A stretch of 64,000 nt of DNA from Actinomadura chibensis NBRC 106107. Lineage in GTDB: Bacteria > Actinomycetota > Actinomycetes > Streptosporangiales > Streptosporangiaceae. Location of the stretch: the NCBI RefSeq assembly GCF_001552135.1, contig NZ_BCQP01000010.1:186001-250000 (forward strand), given 5' to 3'. The notes beneath the pieces are model-generated. The model saw only the letters and a program-made list of their open reading frames with translations, was not told where the DNA came from and did not search any database. A program made the position numbers and the translations under genes. This document shows positions 15,519-23,474 of the stretch, piece by piece. Positions within the stretch are counted from its first letter, which is position 1; the number at the start of each line of letters is the position of its first letter.

Positions 15519-16319
15519 GTGACGACGGCGTTGAGCGACGTGAGACCGGTGGGGGAGCGGCTGCGCGCCTGGCGGCAGCGGCGCAGGCTGAGCCAGTTGG
15601 AGCTGGCCTCGGAGGCGGACGTGTCCACCCGCCACCTGAGCTTCGTGGAGACGGGGCGCTCCACGCCGAGCCGGGAGATGGTGCTGCGGCTGGCCGAGCA
15701 CCTGGACGTCCCGCTGCGCGACCGGAACCTGCTGCTGGTGTCGGCCGGGTACGCGCCGGTGTTCGAGGAGACGCCGATCGAGGAGCCGCGGATGGACTCC
15801 GTCCGCGCGGCGCTCCGGCAGGTGCTGGACGGGCACGAGCCCTACCCGGCCGTCGTCGTGGACCGCTTCTGGAACCTGGTCGACGCCAACGGCGCCGCCG
15901 CGTTCTTCATGGAGGGCGCCGCGCCCGAGCTGCTGGAGCCGCCGCTGAACGTGCTGCGGCTCAGCATGCACCCGGACGGCATGGCGAGGAACATCCTCAA
16001 CCTGGCGGAGTGGCGCGCCCACATGATCGACCGGGTGCGGCGGCACGTGGCGCTGACCGCGGACGCCTCGCTCGCCCAGCTCCACCGGGAGCTGCGGAGC
16101 TACCCCGGGGACGTGGCGGAGGCGAGCGCGCCGCCGCCGGGCCACGAGGTGTTCGTCCCGCTGCGGCTGCGGCTGGACGGCCGCGAGCTGTCGTTCTTCA
16201 CCACGATCGCGACGTTCGGCACGCCGGTCGACATCACGGTCGCGGAGCTGGCGATCGAGTCGTTCTATCCGGCGGACGCGCGGACCAGCGAATACCTGCG
16301 GGAGCGGGCGGGCTGGTGA
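15519..16319 (+). CDS. XRE-family regulator with MmyB-like ligand-binding domain
   Basis: 266 residues. Residues 10-70 form a Cro/CI helix-turn-helix (RRRLSQLELASEADVSTRHLSFVETG). Residues 95-260 match the PAS-like MmyB domain (YPAVVVDRFWNLVDANGAAAFF), which binds small hydrophobic or fatty-acid ligands in related proteins. The GTG start lies 7 bases after TAGCGT, so the mRNA may be leaderless. Its last 86 bp overlap antiparallel with the 3' end of the flavohemoprotein gene. Targets may include that gene and itself; this is inference. Confidence 0.9.
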   Translation: MTTALSDVRPVGERLRAWRQRRRLSQLELASEADVSTRHLSFVETGRSTPSREMVLRLAEHLDVPLRDRNLLLVSAGYAPVFEETPIEEPRMDSVRAALRQVLDGHEPYPAVVVDRFWNLVDANGAAAFFMEGAAPELLEPPLNVLRLSMHPDGMARNILNLAEWRAHMIDRVRRHVALTADASLAQLHRELRSYPGDVAEASAPPPGHEVFVPLRLRLDGRELSFFTTIATFGTPVDITVAELAIESFYPADARTSEYLRERAGW

Positions 16320-17469
16320 CCTCCGGCTCGTCCTCGGCCGACAGCAGGTCGTGGTGGACGCGGGCGAGGGACATCCCGTGCCGCTGCAGCGCGGTGACCG
16401 TCCGCCGGACGAACGGGACGGGCCCCGCGACGTAGGCGTCGTGGTCCCGCCAGCCGGGGACGCCGTCCAGGAAGGCGGGCAGGACGTCGGGGACGCGCCC
16501 GCGCAGCGCGCCGTCCGGCACGTCCTCCTCCGGCGACCGCGACAGGACCGGGACGACCCGCAGTCCCGCGCTCGCGGCCTCAAGCGCGCGCAGCTCGGCC
16601 AGGTCGTAGAGGCCGCGGGCGGTGCGGGCGGCGGCGAGCAGGCGGACGTCGCGGTCGCGTCCGGAGCCGGCGGCCTGCTCGGCGAGCGCCCGCATCGGGG
16701 CGAGCCCGGTGCCGCCGCCGATCAGCAGGAGCCCGCGCGGGGAGGCGGGGTCGAGCGTCATCGTCCCCTCGGCCGGGCCGAGCAGGACGGTGTCGCCCGG
16801 CCCGGTGCCGCGGACGAGCGCGCCGCTCACCCACCCGCCGGGCCGGGCCCGGACGTGCAGTCGCAGCGTCCCGTCGGCGCGCGGCGCGTTGGCGACGGAG
16901 TACGGCCGCCAGACCCGCGGCCAACGCGCGGTCTGCACGGCGACGTGCTGCCCGGCGCGGAAGGGCAGCGGCCGCTCGGGCCGCAGCGTGAGGACGGCGA
17001 GGTCGTGGTCGCGGCGGTCGTGCGCGGCGACCTCGGCGACCCACCAGGGCGGGGCGGTCGCGGCGTCCCGCTCCGCGGCGTCGATCATGATCGCGGCGGC
17101 CTCGCGGTAGGCGGCGGTCCAGGCGTGCTCGGCGGCGCGGGTCCACACGTCGGCGGCGTAGACGCGCAGGGTGGCGAGCAGCGCGGCCTCGACGGCGGCG
17201 TAGTGCTCGCGCCGGACGCCGTACTTGCGGTGCCCGCGGCCGAGCCGGCGCAGATGTCGGGCGAGATCCTCGGGATTGTCCTGGCTCCAGACGATCCGGG
17301 TGATCGCCTGGAAGAACCGGTCGTGCTGGGCGCCCATCGCCGCCGGGAACAGCGCCCGCAGCCGCGGCTCGGCGGCGAACAGGCGGCCGTAGAAATAGCT
17401 CGTCGCGCCCGCCGGATCCGCTTCCAGGCGGGTGAGGCATTCCTTCAGTATTCCGGGTTCCGGTGCCAT
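16234..17469 (-). CDS. Flavohemoprotein-like globin/ferredoxin reductase fusion
   Basis: 411 residues. The N-terminal globin (about 1-140) has a B-helix YFYGRLF, an E-helix RFFQAITRIV and a probable proximal His in GRGHRKYGVRREHY. The FAD-binding domain follows (RPYSVANAP), then the NAD domain (GGGTGLAPMRALAEQ, AYVAGPVPFV). This is the layout of nitric oxide dioxygenases, which turn NO into nitrate, but the heme pocket is divergent enough that another O2/NO role is possible. ATG at 17469 is placed by the globin start; the ribosome site is weak. The final 28 or so residues are encoded antisense to the regulator gene and are Pro/Arg-rich, so they may be non-functional. Confidence 0.87.
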   Translation of the reverse strand: MAPEPGILKECLTRLEADPAGATSYFYGRLFAAEPRLRALFPAAMGAQHDRFFQAITRIVWSQDNPEDLARHLRRLGRGHRKYGVRREHYAAVEAALLATLRVYAADVWTRAAEHAWTAAYREAAAIMIDAAERDAATAPPWWVAEVAAHDRRDHDLAVLTLRPERPLPFRAGQHVAVQTARWPRVWRPYSVANAPRADGTLRLHVRARPGGWVSGALVRGTGPGDTVLLGPAEGTMTLDPASPRGLLLIGGGTGLAPMRALAEQAAGSGRDRDVRLLAAARTARGLYDLAELRALEAASAGLRVVPVLSRSPEEDVPDGALRGRVPDVLPAFLDGVPGWRDHDAYVAGPVPFVRRTVTALQRHGMSLARVHHDLLSAEDEPEVTSPPAPAGIRWSARPPDRTTRSPAPRP

Positions 17470-17907
17470 TCTGGGAGCTCGCCCCCTGGTGTCTCGCGGG
17501 CCGGAGCCCGGGCTCGCGCGCTGGTCGCGCCCCATTCCCCGCCCGGGTCCGTGAGATTCTCGCACGCGGACCGGTGGCTGCCCAGCGCCGCCGCCCGCGG
17601 CGCTCCCGAATGGATTCCGAGCGTAGTCGGTCACCAATTTCCGGTGACTGACGGTAGAGCGGAAAGGAAAACCATACTGATCAGTATTCGGGTGTCGGCC
17701 CTGCCGTGATCGAGAACGCCCGCCGCGCCGGGAGAAGAATGCACTCCGCGGTGGAAGATTCAAGATTTTCTGCGAAGATCCGTCGCGTAAGGCAAGCTGA
17801 CCGCAAGCAGCCCCGGGGGCGGGCGGCCGCGAGGGGACGGGTGGGGCACGAGGTCACCCGGATGTGGGCCGTCTTGGGGCAGGTGTCGACCAGAGGGGGA
17901 ACCACGC
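17470..17907. promoter_or_regulatory. 438-bp gap with two palindromes between flavohemoprotein and amidotransferase genes
   Basis: ATACTGATCAGTAT at 17674-17687 is a perfect 14-bp palindrome in unusually AT-rich surroundings. GTCACC-N7-GGTGAC lies at 17630-17648. These are candidate regulator sites for the divergent pair; neither fits the NsrR consensus I know. Small open frames in this gap show no recognisable protein. The amidotransferase ribosome site (AGAGGGGG) is at the right end. Confidence 0.5.
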
Positions 17908-18678
17908 ATGTCAGAGGCCATCCGCGGGGCGCCGGCCCCGTCCGCCGGGGGAGCCGCGCCCGCCGGGGGAGCCGCCGCGCCGCCGCTCATCGGCGTGACC
18001 GCCTACCTGGAGCCGGCCCGCTGGGGGGCGTGGGTGCGGGAGGCGGCGCTGCTGCCCGCGCCGTACGTCCGGGCGGTGGAGCGGGCGGGCGGCGTCCCGG
18101 TGCTGCTGCCCCCGGCCGCGAGCCTGCGCGGGCTGGACGCCCTGATCGCCCGGCTCGACGGGGTGATCCTCGCGGGCGGCGGGGACGTCGCGCCCGACCT
18201 GTACGGGGCCGTCCGGCACTTCGAGACGGGGCCGCCGCAGCCGCGGCGCGACCGGTTCGAGCTGGCGCTCGCCCGCGCCGTGGTCGCGGCCGACCTGCCG
18301 TTCCTCGCGATCTGCCGGGGCATGCAGGTGCTGAACGTGGCGCGCGGCGGGACGCTCATCCAGCACCTGCCCGAGGCGGTGGGGCACACGGGCCACGCCC
18401 CCGAGATCGGGATCGTCGGCTCGCACCCCGTGCGGATCAGCGCGACGAGCCTGGTGGGCAAGATCCTCGGCGACGCCGCCGACGTCCCCACCTACCACCA
18501 CCAGGCGGTGGGGCGGCTCGGCAAGGGCCTGTCCGCCGTCGCGTGGGCGGACGACCAGGTGGTCGAGGCCGTCGAGCTGCAGGGGCACCGGTTCGGGCTG
18601 GCCGTCCAGTGGCATCCGGAGGAGGGCGACGACGGGCGCCTGTTCGAGGCACTGGTCGCGGAGGCCGCGGGCCGCTGA
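17908..18678 (+). CDS. Gamma-glutamyl-GABA hydrolase family (class I glutamine amidotransferase-like, peptidase C26)
   Basis: 256 residues. Nucleophile Cys136 lies in AICRGMQVLN and the catalytic His-Glu in QWHPEE near the C-terminus. GGGDVAPDLYG around residue 92 is typical of PuuD-like hydrolases, which free GABA or glutamate from gamma-glutamyl conjugates in polyamine and related catabolism. The first 25 residues are a Gly/Ala/Pro tail. ATG at 17908 follows a purine-rich AGAGGGGGAACC. No other polyamine genes are nearby, so the actual substrate is open. The next gene starts 77 bp downstream and may be cotranscribed. Confidence 0.88.
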   Translation: MSEAIRGAPAPSAGGAAPAGGAAAPPLIGVTAYLEPARWGAWVREAALLPAPYVRAVERAGGVPVLLPPAASLRGLDALIARLDGVILAGGGDVAPDLYGAVRHFETGPPQPRRDRFELALARAVVAADLPFLAICRGMQVLNVARGGTLIQHLPEAVGHTGHAPEIGIVGSHPVRISATSLVGKILGDAADVPTYHHQAVGRLGKGLSAVAWADDQVVEAVELQGHRFGLAVQWHPEEGDDGRLFEALVAEAAGR

Positions 18679-18755
18679 GCGGGTTGATCCGCTGATCGCG
18701 GGGGAAGGCGAACCGGTAGGTCCGTGAACCCCGACACCCGCCCGGAGCCCGCCGC

Positions 18756-19748
18756 ATGCCGCTGGATCCCCAGACCGTGCGTTTCCTGGACGTCCTCGCC
18801 GCGTGGACGGGCGCGTCCCCGGACGGGCGCGGGGCTCCGGGGCCCGCCCCGGAGCCCTCGGTCGAGGAGATGCGGGCGGCGGTCGGCGCTTTGCGCCCGG
18901 CCGTCGAGCGGGAGCTGCCGCTCGTGCGCGACGCGGCCGTGCGCGGTCCGGGCGGGCCGGTGCCGGTGCGGCTGTACCGTCCCGCGCCGCCCGGCCGGGG
19001 GCCGCTGCCGGTGGTGGTCTACCTGCACGGCGGCGGCTGGGTGCTCGGCGGTCTCGACGGCGTGGACGCCGTCTGCCGCGAGCTGGCGGCGGGCACCGGC
19101 TGCGCCGTCCTGAGCGCCGGGTACCGGCTCGCGCCCGAGCACCCGTTCCCCGCCGCCGTGGACGACGCGTGGGCCGTGGTCGCCTCCGCCGCCCGCGAGC
19201 CGGGGCGGTGGAACGCGCTGCCCGGCGCGGTCGCCGTGGCGGGCGACAGCGCGGGCGGCAACCTCGCGGCGGCCGTCGCGCTGCTGGCCCGCGACCGGGG
19301 GCTGCCGCTCGCCCACCAGTTGCTCGTCTACCCGGTGACCGACACCGCGATGGACACGCCGAGCTGGCGCGAGTACGGCTCCGGCTACGGCCTGGACGCC
19401 CGGACGCTCGCCCGGTTCATGGGCCTCTACCGCGCGGGCGCCGACCCGTCCGACCCGCGGCTCGCCCCGCTGCGCGCCCCCGACCTCGCCGGGGCGGCCC
19501 CCGCCACCGTGATCACCGCGGAGTACGACATCCTGCGCGACGAGGCCGAGGCGTACGCGCGCCGCCTCGCCGCCGCCGGGGTGCCGGTGGAGCTGCGCCG
19601 CTACGACGGCGTCGTGCACGCGTTCTTCCTGCTCCCGGAGTTCTTCGACGCCGGCGCGCGGGCGCTCGGGTTCGCTGTGCGACGATTGCGCGCGGCGTTC
19701 GGCGCGCGGACGCGGGAGGGAGCCGGGCATGGTCGGCGGGCGGTATGA
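18756..19748 (+). CDS. Alpha/beta hydrolase of the hormone-sensitive lipase/esterase family
   Basis: 330 residues. The oxyanion-hole motif HGGGWVLGG is near residue 90 and the nucleophile elbow GDSAGGN near 165. Asp of [10 protein letters not shown] and His of DGVVHAFF complete the triad. This is the HSL group acting on short- or medium-chain esters or lactones. ATG at 18756 follows GGAGCCC. Its 3' end overlaps the start of the enoyl-CoA hydratase gene by 20 bp, so the two are translationally linked, suggesting ester hydrolysis feeding acyl-CoA breakdown. Confidence 0.9.
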   Translation: MPLDPQTVRFLDVLAAWTGASPDGRGAPGPAPEPSVEEMRAAVGALRPAVERELPLVRDAAVRGPGGPVPVRLYRPAPPGRGPLPVVVYLHGGGWVLGGLDGVDAVCRELAAGTGCAVLSAGYRLAPEHPFPAAVDDAWAVVASAAREPGRWNALPGAVAVAGDSAGGNLAAAVALLARDRGLPLAHQLLVYPVTDTAMDTPSWREYGSGYGLDARTLARFMGLYRAGADPSDPRLAPLRAPDLAGAAPATVITAEYDILRDEAEAYARRLAAAGVPVELRRYDGVVHAFFLLPEFFDAGARALGFAVRRLRAAFGARTREGAGHGRRAV

Positions 19749-20526
19749 CGCCTACGAGCGACTGAAGATCGACTGGGCGGGGGAGGGCGTGCTGCGCGTC
19801 GTGCTCAGCACACCCGGCAAGCTCAACGCGGTCGACCGGACAGGGCACCGGGAGCTCGGCGAGATCTGGCGGGACGCCGACGCCGACGACGCCGTGCGCG
19901 CCGTCCTCGTCCGGGGCGAGGGGACGGCGTTCTCCGCGGGCGGCGACCTCGCCATGATCGAGGAGATGATGGACGACCACGCGGCCCGCCGCGCGATCAT
20001 GCGCGAGGCCCGCGACATCGTGATGAACGTGCTGAACTGCTCCAAGCCCGTGGTCAGCGCGATCCAGGGCCCGGCGGTCGGGGCCGGGCTCGCGGTGGCG
20101 CTGCTCGCCGACGTCTCCGTCGCGGGCCGCACCGCGAAGATCATCGACGGGCACACGCGGCTCGGCGTGGCGGCGGGCGACCACGCGGCGATCGTCTGGC
20201 CACTGCTGTGCGGGCTGGCGAAGGCGAAGTACTACCTGCTGCTCAACGACGTCCTGACGGGGGAGGAGGCCGAGCGGATCGGCCTCGTCTCGCTCTGCGT
20301 GGACGACGGCGACGTCCACGACCGCGCGCTGGAGGTCGCCGCCCGGCTCGCCGCCGGACCGGCCGAGGCGCTGTCGCTGACCAAGCACGCCCTGAACAAC
20401 TGGCTGCGCCTAGCCGGGCCGACGTTCGACGCGTCCCTGGCGATGGAGTTCCTCGGGTTCACCGGCCCGGACGTGCGGGAGGGCGTCGCGGCCGTCCGGG
20501 AGAAGCGCCGCCCCGACTTCGGCTGA
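19729..20526 (+). CDS. Enoyl-CoA hydratase/isomerase family protein
   Basis: 265 residues with crotonase features: [14 protein letters not shown] (oxyanion hole near residue 70), [19 protein letters not shown], and [27 protein letters not shown] core around residue 145. These enzymes hydrate 2-enoyl-CoA esters or act as isomerases; the exact substrate is unknown. ATG at 19729 lies inside the esterase 3' end and follows GGGAGGGAGCC. It converges on the acyl-CoA dehydrogenase gene with a 22-bp gap, so the two enzymes of possible beta-oxidation lie tail to tail. Confidence 0.9.
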   Translation: MVGGRYDAYERLKIDWAGEGVLRVVLSTPGKLNAVDRTGHRELGEIWRDADADDAVRAVLVRGEGTAFSAGGDLAMIEEMMDDHAARRAIMREARDIVMNVLNCSKPVVSAIQGPAVGAGLAVALLADVSVAGRTAKIIDGHTRLGVAAGDHAAIVWPLLCGLAKAKYYLLLNDVLTGEEAERIGLVSLCVDDGDVHDRALEVAARLAAGPAEALSLTKHALNNWLRLAGPTFDASLAMEFLGFTGPDVREGVAAVREKRRPDFG

Positions 20527-20548
20527 CCGGCGCGAACCCCTGCTACGA

Positions 20549-21730
20549 CTAGTACGACTTGGGCAGGCCCAGCTCGTGCTGGGCGATGTGGGCCAGCACC
20601 AGCTCCTCGGCGACCGGGATGTTCTTGGCGATGCGCGCGTCGCGGAACAGGCGGGCGACCGGGTACTCCAGCGAGTACGCCATGCCGCCGTGCGCCTGGA
20701 ACGCGCGGTCGGCCGCCTGCCAGGCCGCGTCCGCGGCGGTGAGCTTGGCGATGTTGGCCTCCGTCCCGCAGGGGCGGCCGCGGTCCCACAGCCAGGCCGC
20801 CTTGTAGGTCATCAGCCGCGCCAGCTCCAGTTGCGCCTTGATCCGCGCGAGCGGGAACGCGACGGCCTGGTGCGCGCCGATCGGCGTGCCGAACGGGGCC
20901 CGCTGGGCGGCGTACTCGCAGGCGATCCGCAGCGTCAGCAGGCCGGACCCGACGCCGCCCGCCGCCGCGAGCACGCGCTCGGGGTTGAGGATGTCCCACA
21001 GCACGGCGAAGCCCTGGTCGACCTCCCCGACGACGCGGTCGGCGGGGACGCGGACGCCGTCCAGGAACACCGTGCTGGACGCGACCGTGTTCGTCCCGAG
21101 CTTCGGGATCGGCTGATAGGCGAGCGTGCCGTCGGCCACGGCCCGCTTGACGTCCACCAGCAGGATCGTGAACCCGGACGTGCGCGGCCTGGCCTCGGCG
21201 GCGGGGACGGTCCGGGCGACGAGGACGAGGTGGTCGGCCCGCTCGACCCCGGAGATCCAGATCTTCTGCCCGCTGACCACGAACGAGTCGCCGTCCCGCC
21301 GGGCGAGGGTGGAGATGCCGATCGCGTTGCTGCCCGCGTCCGGCTCGGTGATGGCGAAGCACGTCTCGATCTCGCCGGCGGCGATCCCCGGGAGCAGCTC
21401 GCGCTTCTGCTCGTCCGTCCCGTGGCGGGCGATGGTCAGGCCGCCGAACGCGGGCGTGAGCAGGTACATGAACGACGCGGCGCCGCCCGCGCCGCCCTCG
21501 GCGAGGGCCTCCAGCGCGACCGCCAGCTCCAGCAGGCCCTGCCCGCCGCCGCCGTACTCCTCTGGGACGGCGAGGCTGTGCCACCCGCCCTCGACCAGCT
21601 CCCGCCAGACCTCCTCGGGCCAGCGCTTGTCGGCGTCGCAGCGTCCCCAGTAGTCCTGGCCGTACTTGCGGGCGATCGCCAGCACGCCCTCGCGGACGGC
21701 CGCCGCGCCCTCGGGCAGGTCGAAGTCCAC
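20549..21730 (-). CDS. Acyl-CoA dehydrogenase
   Basis: 393-residue flavoenzyme oxidising acyl-CoA to enoyl-CoA. The N-terminal helical domain, the middle FAD/substrate domain ([34 protein letters not shown]) and the C-terminal domain ([42 protein letters not shown]) are all present. The usual catalytic Glu in IYEGT is not seen; the line reads NIPVAEE instead, so the base may lie elsewhere or activity may differ. GTG at 21730 is chosen for AAGGGAGG close upstream. The TetR gene ends 82 bp upstream on the same strand and is a likely local regulator. Confidence 0.9.
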   Translation of the reverse strand: MDFDLPEGAAAVREGVLAIARKYGQDYWGRCDADKRWPEEVWRELVEGGWHSLAVPEEYGGGGQGLLELAVALEALAEGGAGGAASFMYLLTPAFGGLTIARHGTDEQKRELLPGIAAGEIETCFAITEPDAGSNAIGISTLARRDGDSFVVSGQKIWISGVERADHLVLVARTVPAAEARPRTSGFTILLVDVKRAVADGTLAYQPIPKLGTNTVASSTVFLDGVRVPADRVVGEVDQGFAVLWDILNPERVLAAAGGVGSGLLTLRIACEYAAQRAPFGTPIGAHQAVAFPLARIKAQLELARLMTYKAAWLWDRGRPCGTEANIAKLTAADAAWQAADRAFQAHGGMAYSLEYPVARLFRDARIAKNIPVAEELVLAHIAQHELGLPKSY

Positions 21731-21812
21731 CGGGCCTCCCTTCCACCTCGGTCCGGCGCCCACCGTAGCCCACCCGGTAAGTGCGCACTGACACGGGGTG
21801 GGGGCGGCGGGG

Positions 21813-22388
21813 TCAGCCGGGCTCGGCGACGCCCAGGTGGCGGGTGACCATGCGCGCGATGAAGTGCGCGAGCCGTTCCGGGGGCCCGGACGGCAGCATG
21901 AGGTGGCTCGCGGTCAGCCGCACCGCCGCGTCCGCGATCTCGGTGAGGGCGGCGCGGTCCAGGTCGGGCCACTGGCGCAGGCCGTGCTCGGCGATCCGCG
22001 CGCTCGCGGTGAACAGCACCGGCTCGGCCTGCGTGGTGAGCAGCGGCAGCAGCTCGTCGCCGCCCGCGCCGGTCAGCACCGCCTTCGTGAGCTGGTCGTC
22101 GGCGGAGGTCTCCAGCGTGAACAGGACGGCGGCGACCACGGCGGAGTAGAGGTCCTCGTGCTCGGACAGCACGGCGTCGATGCCGTCCAGGTACCGCTCG
22201 TTGTCGCGGATCACCACGGCCTGCGCGAGGCCCCACTTGTCGCCGAACTCGTTGTAGACGGTCTGGCGGCTCACCCCGGCGGCTTCCGCGACGTCCCGCA
22301 TCCGGACGGCCCGGTACCCGCGCTCGACCAGGAGCGCGGCGGCGGCGTCCAGCAGCGCCTCGCGGACGGGACGCCCGGCGGTGGCCAT
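21813..22388 (-). CDS. TetR family regulator
   Basis: 191 residues. The TetR DNA-binding helices fill residues 8-55 (REALLDAAAALLVERGYRAV, MRDVAEAAGVSRQTVYNEFG). The C-terminal ligand domain has no recognised specificity, with a long helix near DDQLTKAVLTGAGGDELLPL. Spacing of the ribosome site GGAGGAA from ATG 22388 is long (11 bases). It precedes the acyl-CoA dehydrogenase gene and may control it in response to an acyl-CoA; that is inferred from position. Confidence 0.88.
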   Translation of the reverse strand: MATAGRPVREALLDAAAALLVERGYRAVRMRDVAEAAGVSRQTVYNEFGDKWGLAQAVVIRDNERYLDGIDAVLSEHEDLYSAVVAAVLFTLETSADDQLTKAVLTGAGGDELLPLLTTQAEPVLFTASARIAEHGLRQWPDLDRAALTEIADAAVRLTASHLMLPSGPPERLAHFIARMVTRHLGVAEPG

Positions 22389-22485
22389 GAGTCGTCGTTC
22401 CTCCGGGGGTGGCGGACGGTGAGGTGTGGGTCATTATCCCCCGTGAGCCGTCCCCGATCACGCCCCGGCGCGAGGCGGCGGCCGG

Positions 22486-23301
22486 TCAGGACTCCAGCCG
22501 GTCGCGCGTCCACTCCTTGACCCCGGCGACGAACGCGTCCACGTCGGCCGCCTTCCCGGACGCCATCTCCGCGAACCAGCCCGGCACGTACCGCTCGAAC
22601 CCCCCGGTCGCGATCAGTTCGAGGACGGCGTCGGCGACCTCGCGCGGCGGCAGCGCGTCGGCCAGGTCGCTCAGCGGCTCCTCGTTGCCGGGCAGCGTGA
22701 ACAGCTCGGTCCCGGCGATCAGCGCGGGCTGGACGACGTGGGCCAGCACGCCCGTCCCGTCCAGGTCGACGGCCATGCTCTCCCAGAACGCGGTGAGCGC
22801 CGCCTTGGACGCGCCGTACGCCGCCTCGTGCGGCGGGCCGAGCCGCGCCGCGACCGACCCGATCGCCACCAGGTGCCCGCTCCCGCGCGCGATCATGCCG
22901 GGCAGCAGCGCACTCGTGAGCCGCACCGGGGACAGGTAGTTGAGCCGCATGACCTCCTCGGCCTCGCCGGGGGCCATGTCCTGGACGCGCCGCCGCTTCG
23001 GCATGCCCGCGTTGTTGACCAGCACGTCCACGCCGCCGAGTTCGCGCTCGACGGCGGCGGCGAGGTCGTCGATCCCGTCCAGGTCGGCGAGGTCGGCCGT
23101 CCACATCGCCGACTCCGGCGCGTGGGCGCGGCACCGGGCGAGGACGTCGGCCAGCCGGTCCTTGCGCCGCGCCACGAGGCCGACCCGCGCCCCGGCCTCG
23201 GCGAGCGCCTCCGCGACGACCGCGCCGATGCCGGACGACGCGCCCGTGACCAGCGCGGTCCGTCCGCTGAGCGACGGCCGCTCCACTGCGTCCCGCGTCA
23301 T
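22486..23301 (-). CDS. SDR family oxidoreductase
   Basis: 271-residue classical short-chain dehydrogenase. TGASSGIG (residue 20), NNAGMP (about 97), Ser in AIGSVAARLG and YGASKAAL (about 165) give the complete cofactor and catalytic set. The C-terminal 50 residues with a Trp-rich segment (YVPGWFAEMASGKAADVD) are like SDRs found with fatty-acyl metabolism. ATG at 23301 follows GGAGCGAAGAA. It is upstream of, and on the same strand as, the TetR and acyl-CoA dehydrogenase genes, 97 bp from the former. Confidence 0.9.
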   Translation of the reverse strand: MTRDAVERPSLSGRTALVTGASSGIGAVVAEALAEAGARVGLVARRKDRLADVLARCRAHAPESAMWTADLADLDGIDDLAAAVERELGGVDVLVNNAGMPKRRRVQDMAPGEAEEVMRLNYLSPVRLTSALLPGMIARGSGHLVAIGSVAARLGPPHEAAYGASKAALTAFWESMAVDLDGTGVLAHVVQPALIAGTELFTLPGNEEPLSDLADALPPREVADAVLELIATGGFERYVPGWFAEMASGKAADVDAFVAGVKEWTRDRLES

Positions 23302-23474
23302 TTCTTCGCTCCGCTCCGGGTCACCATGCCGCCCAACGTCACACACCCGGCCCGGCCCGGCAAGGCGCACCGCCGCTCTCCCCCCGGACGAGGGCGGCGG
23401 CCGGCGCCGCGCGGGACGGGTAAGCTCGTGGGTTCGCCCTCAAACCACCCTCTCGCCGCCGGAGGTCTGTCCGC

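Noticed and set aside
17681..17905. 74-codon minus-strand frame in the 438-bp gap
   Set aside because: No ribosome site at its start, no domain, and it spans the AT-rich regulatory patch.
23302..23474. Possible rifamycin-associated element before the HelR-like gene
   Set aside because: Only a half-match (CCGGCAAGGCGC); the other arm of the palindrome is absent.
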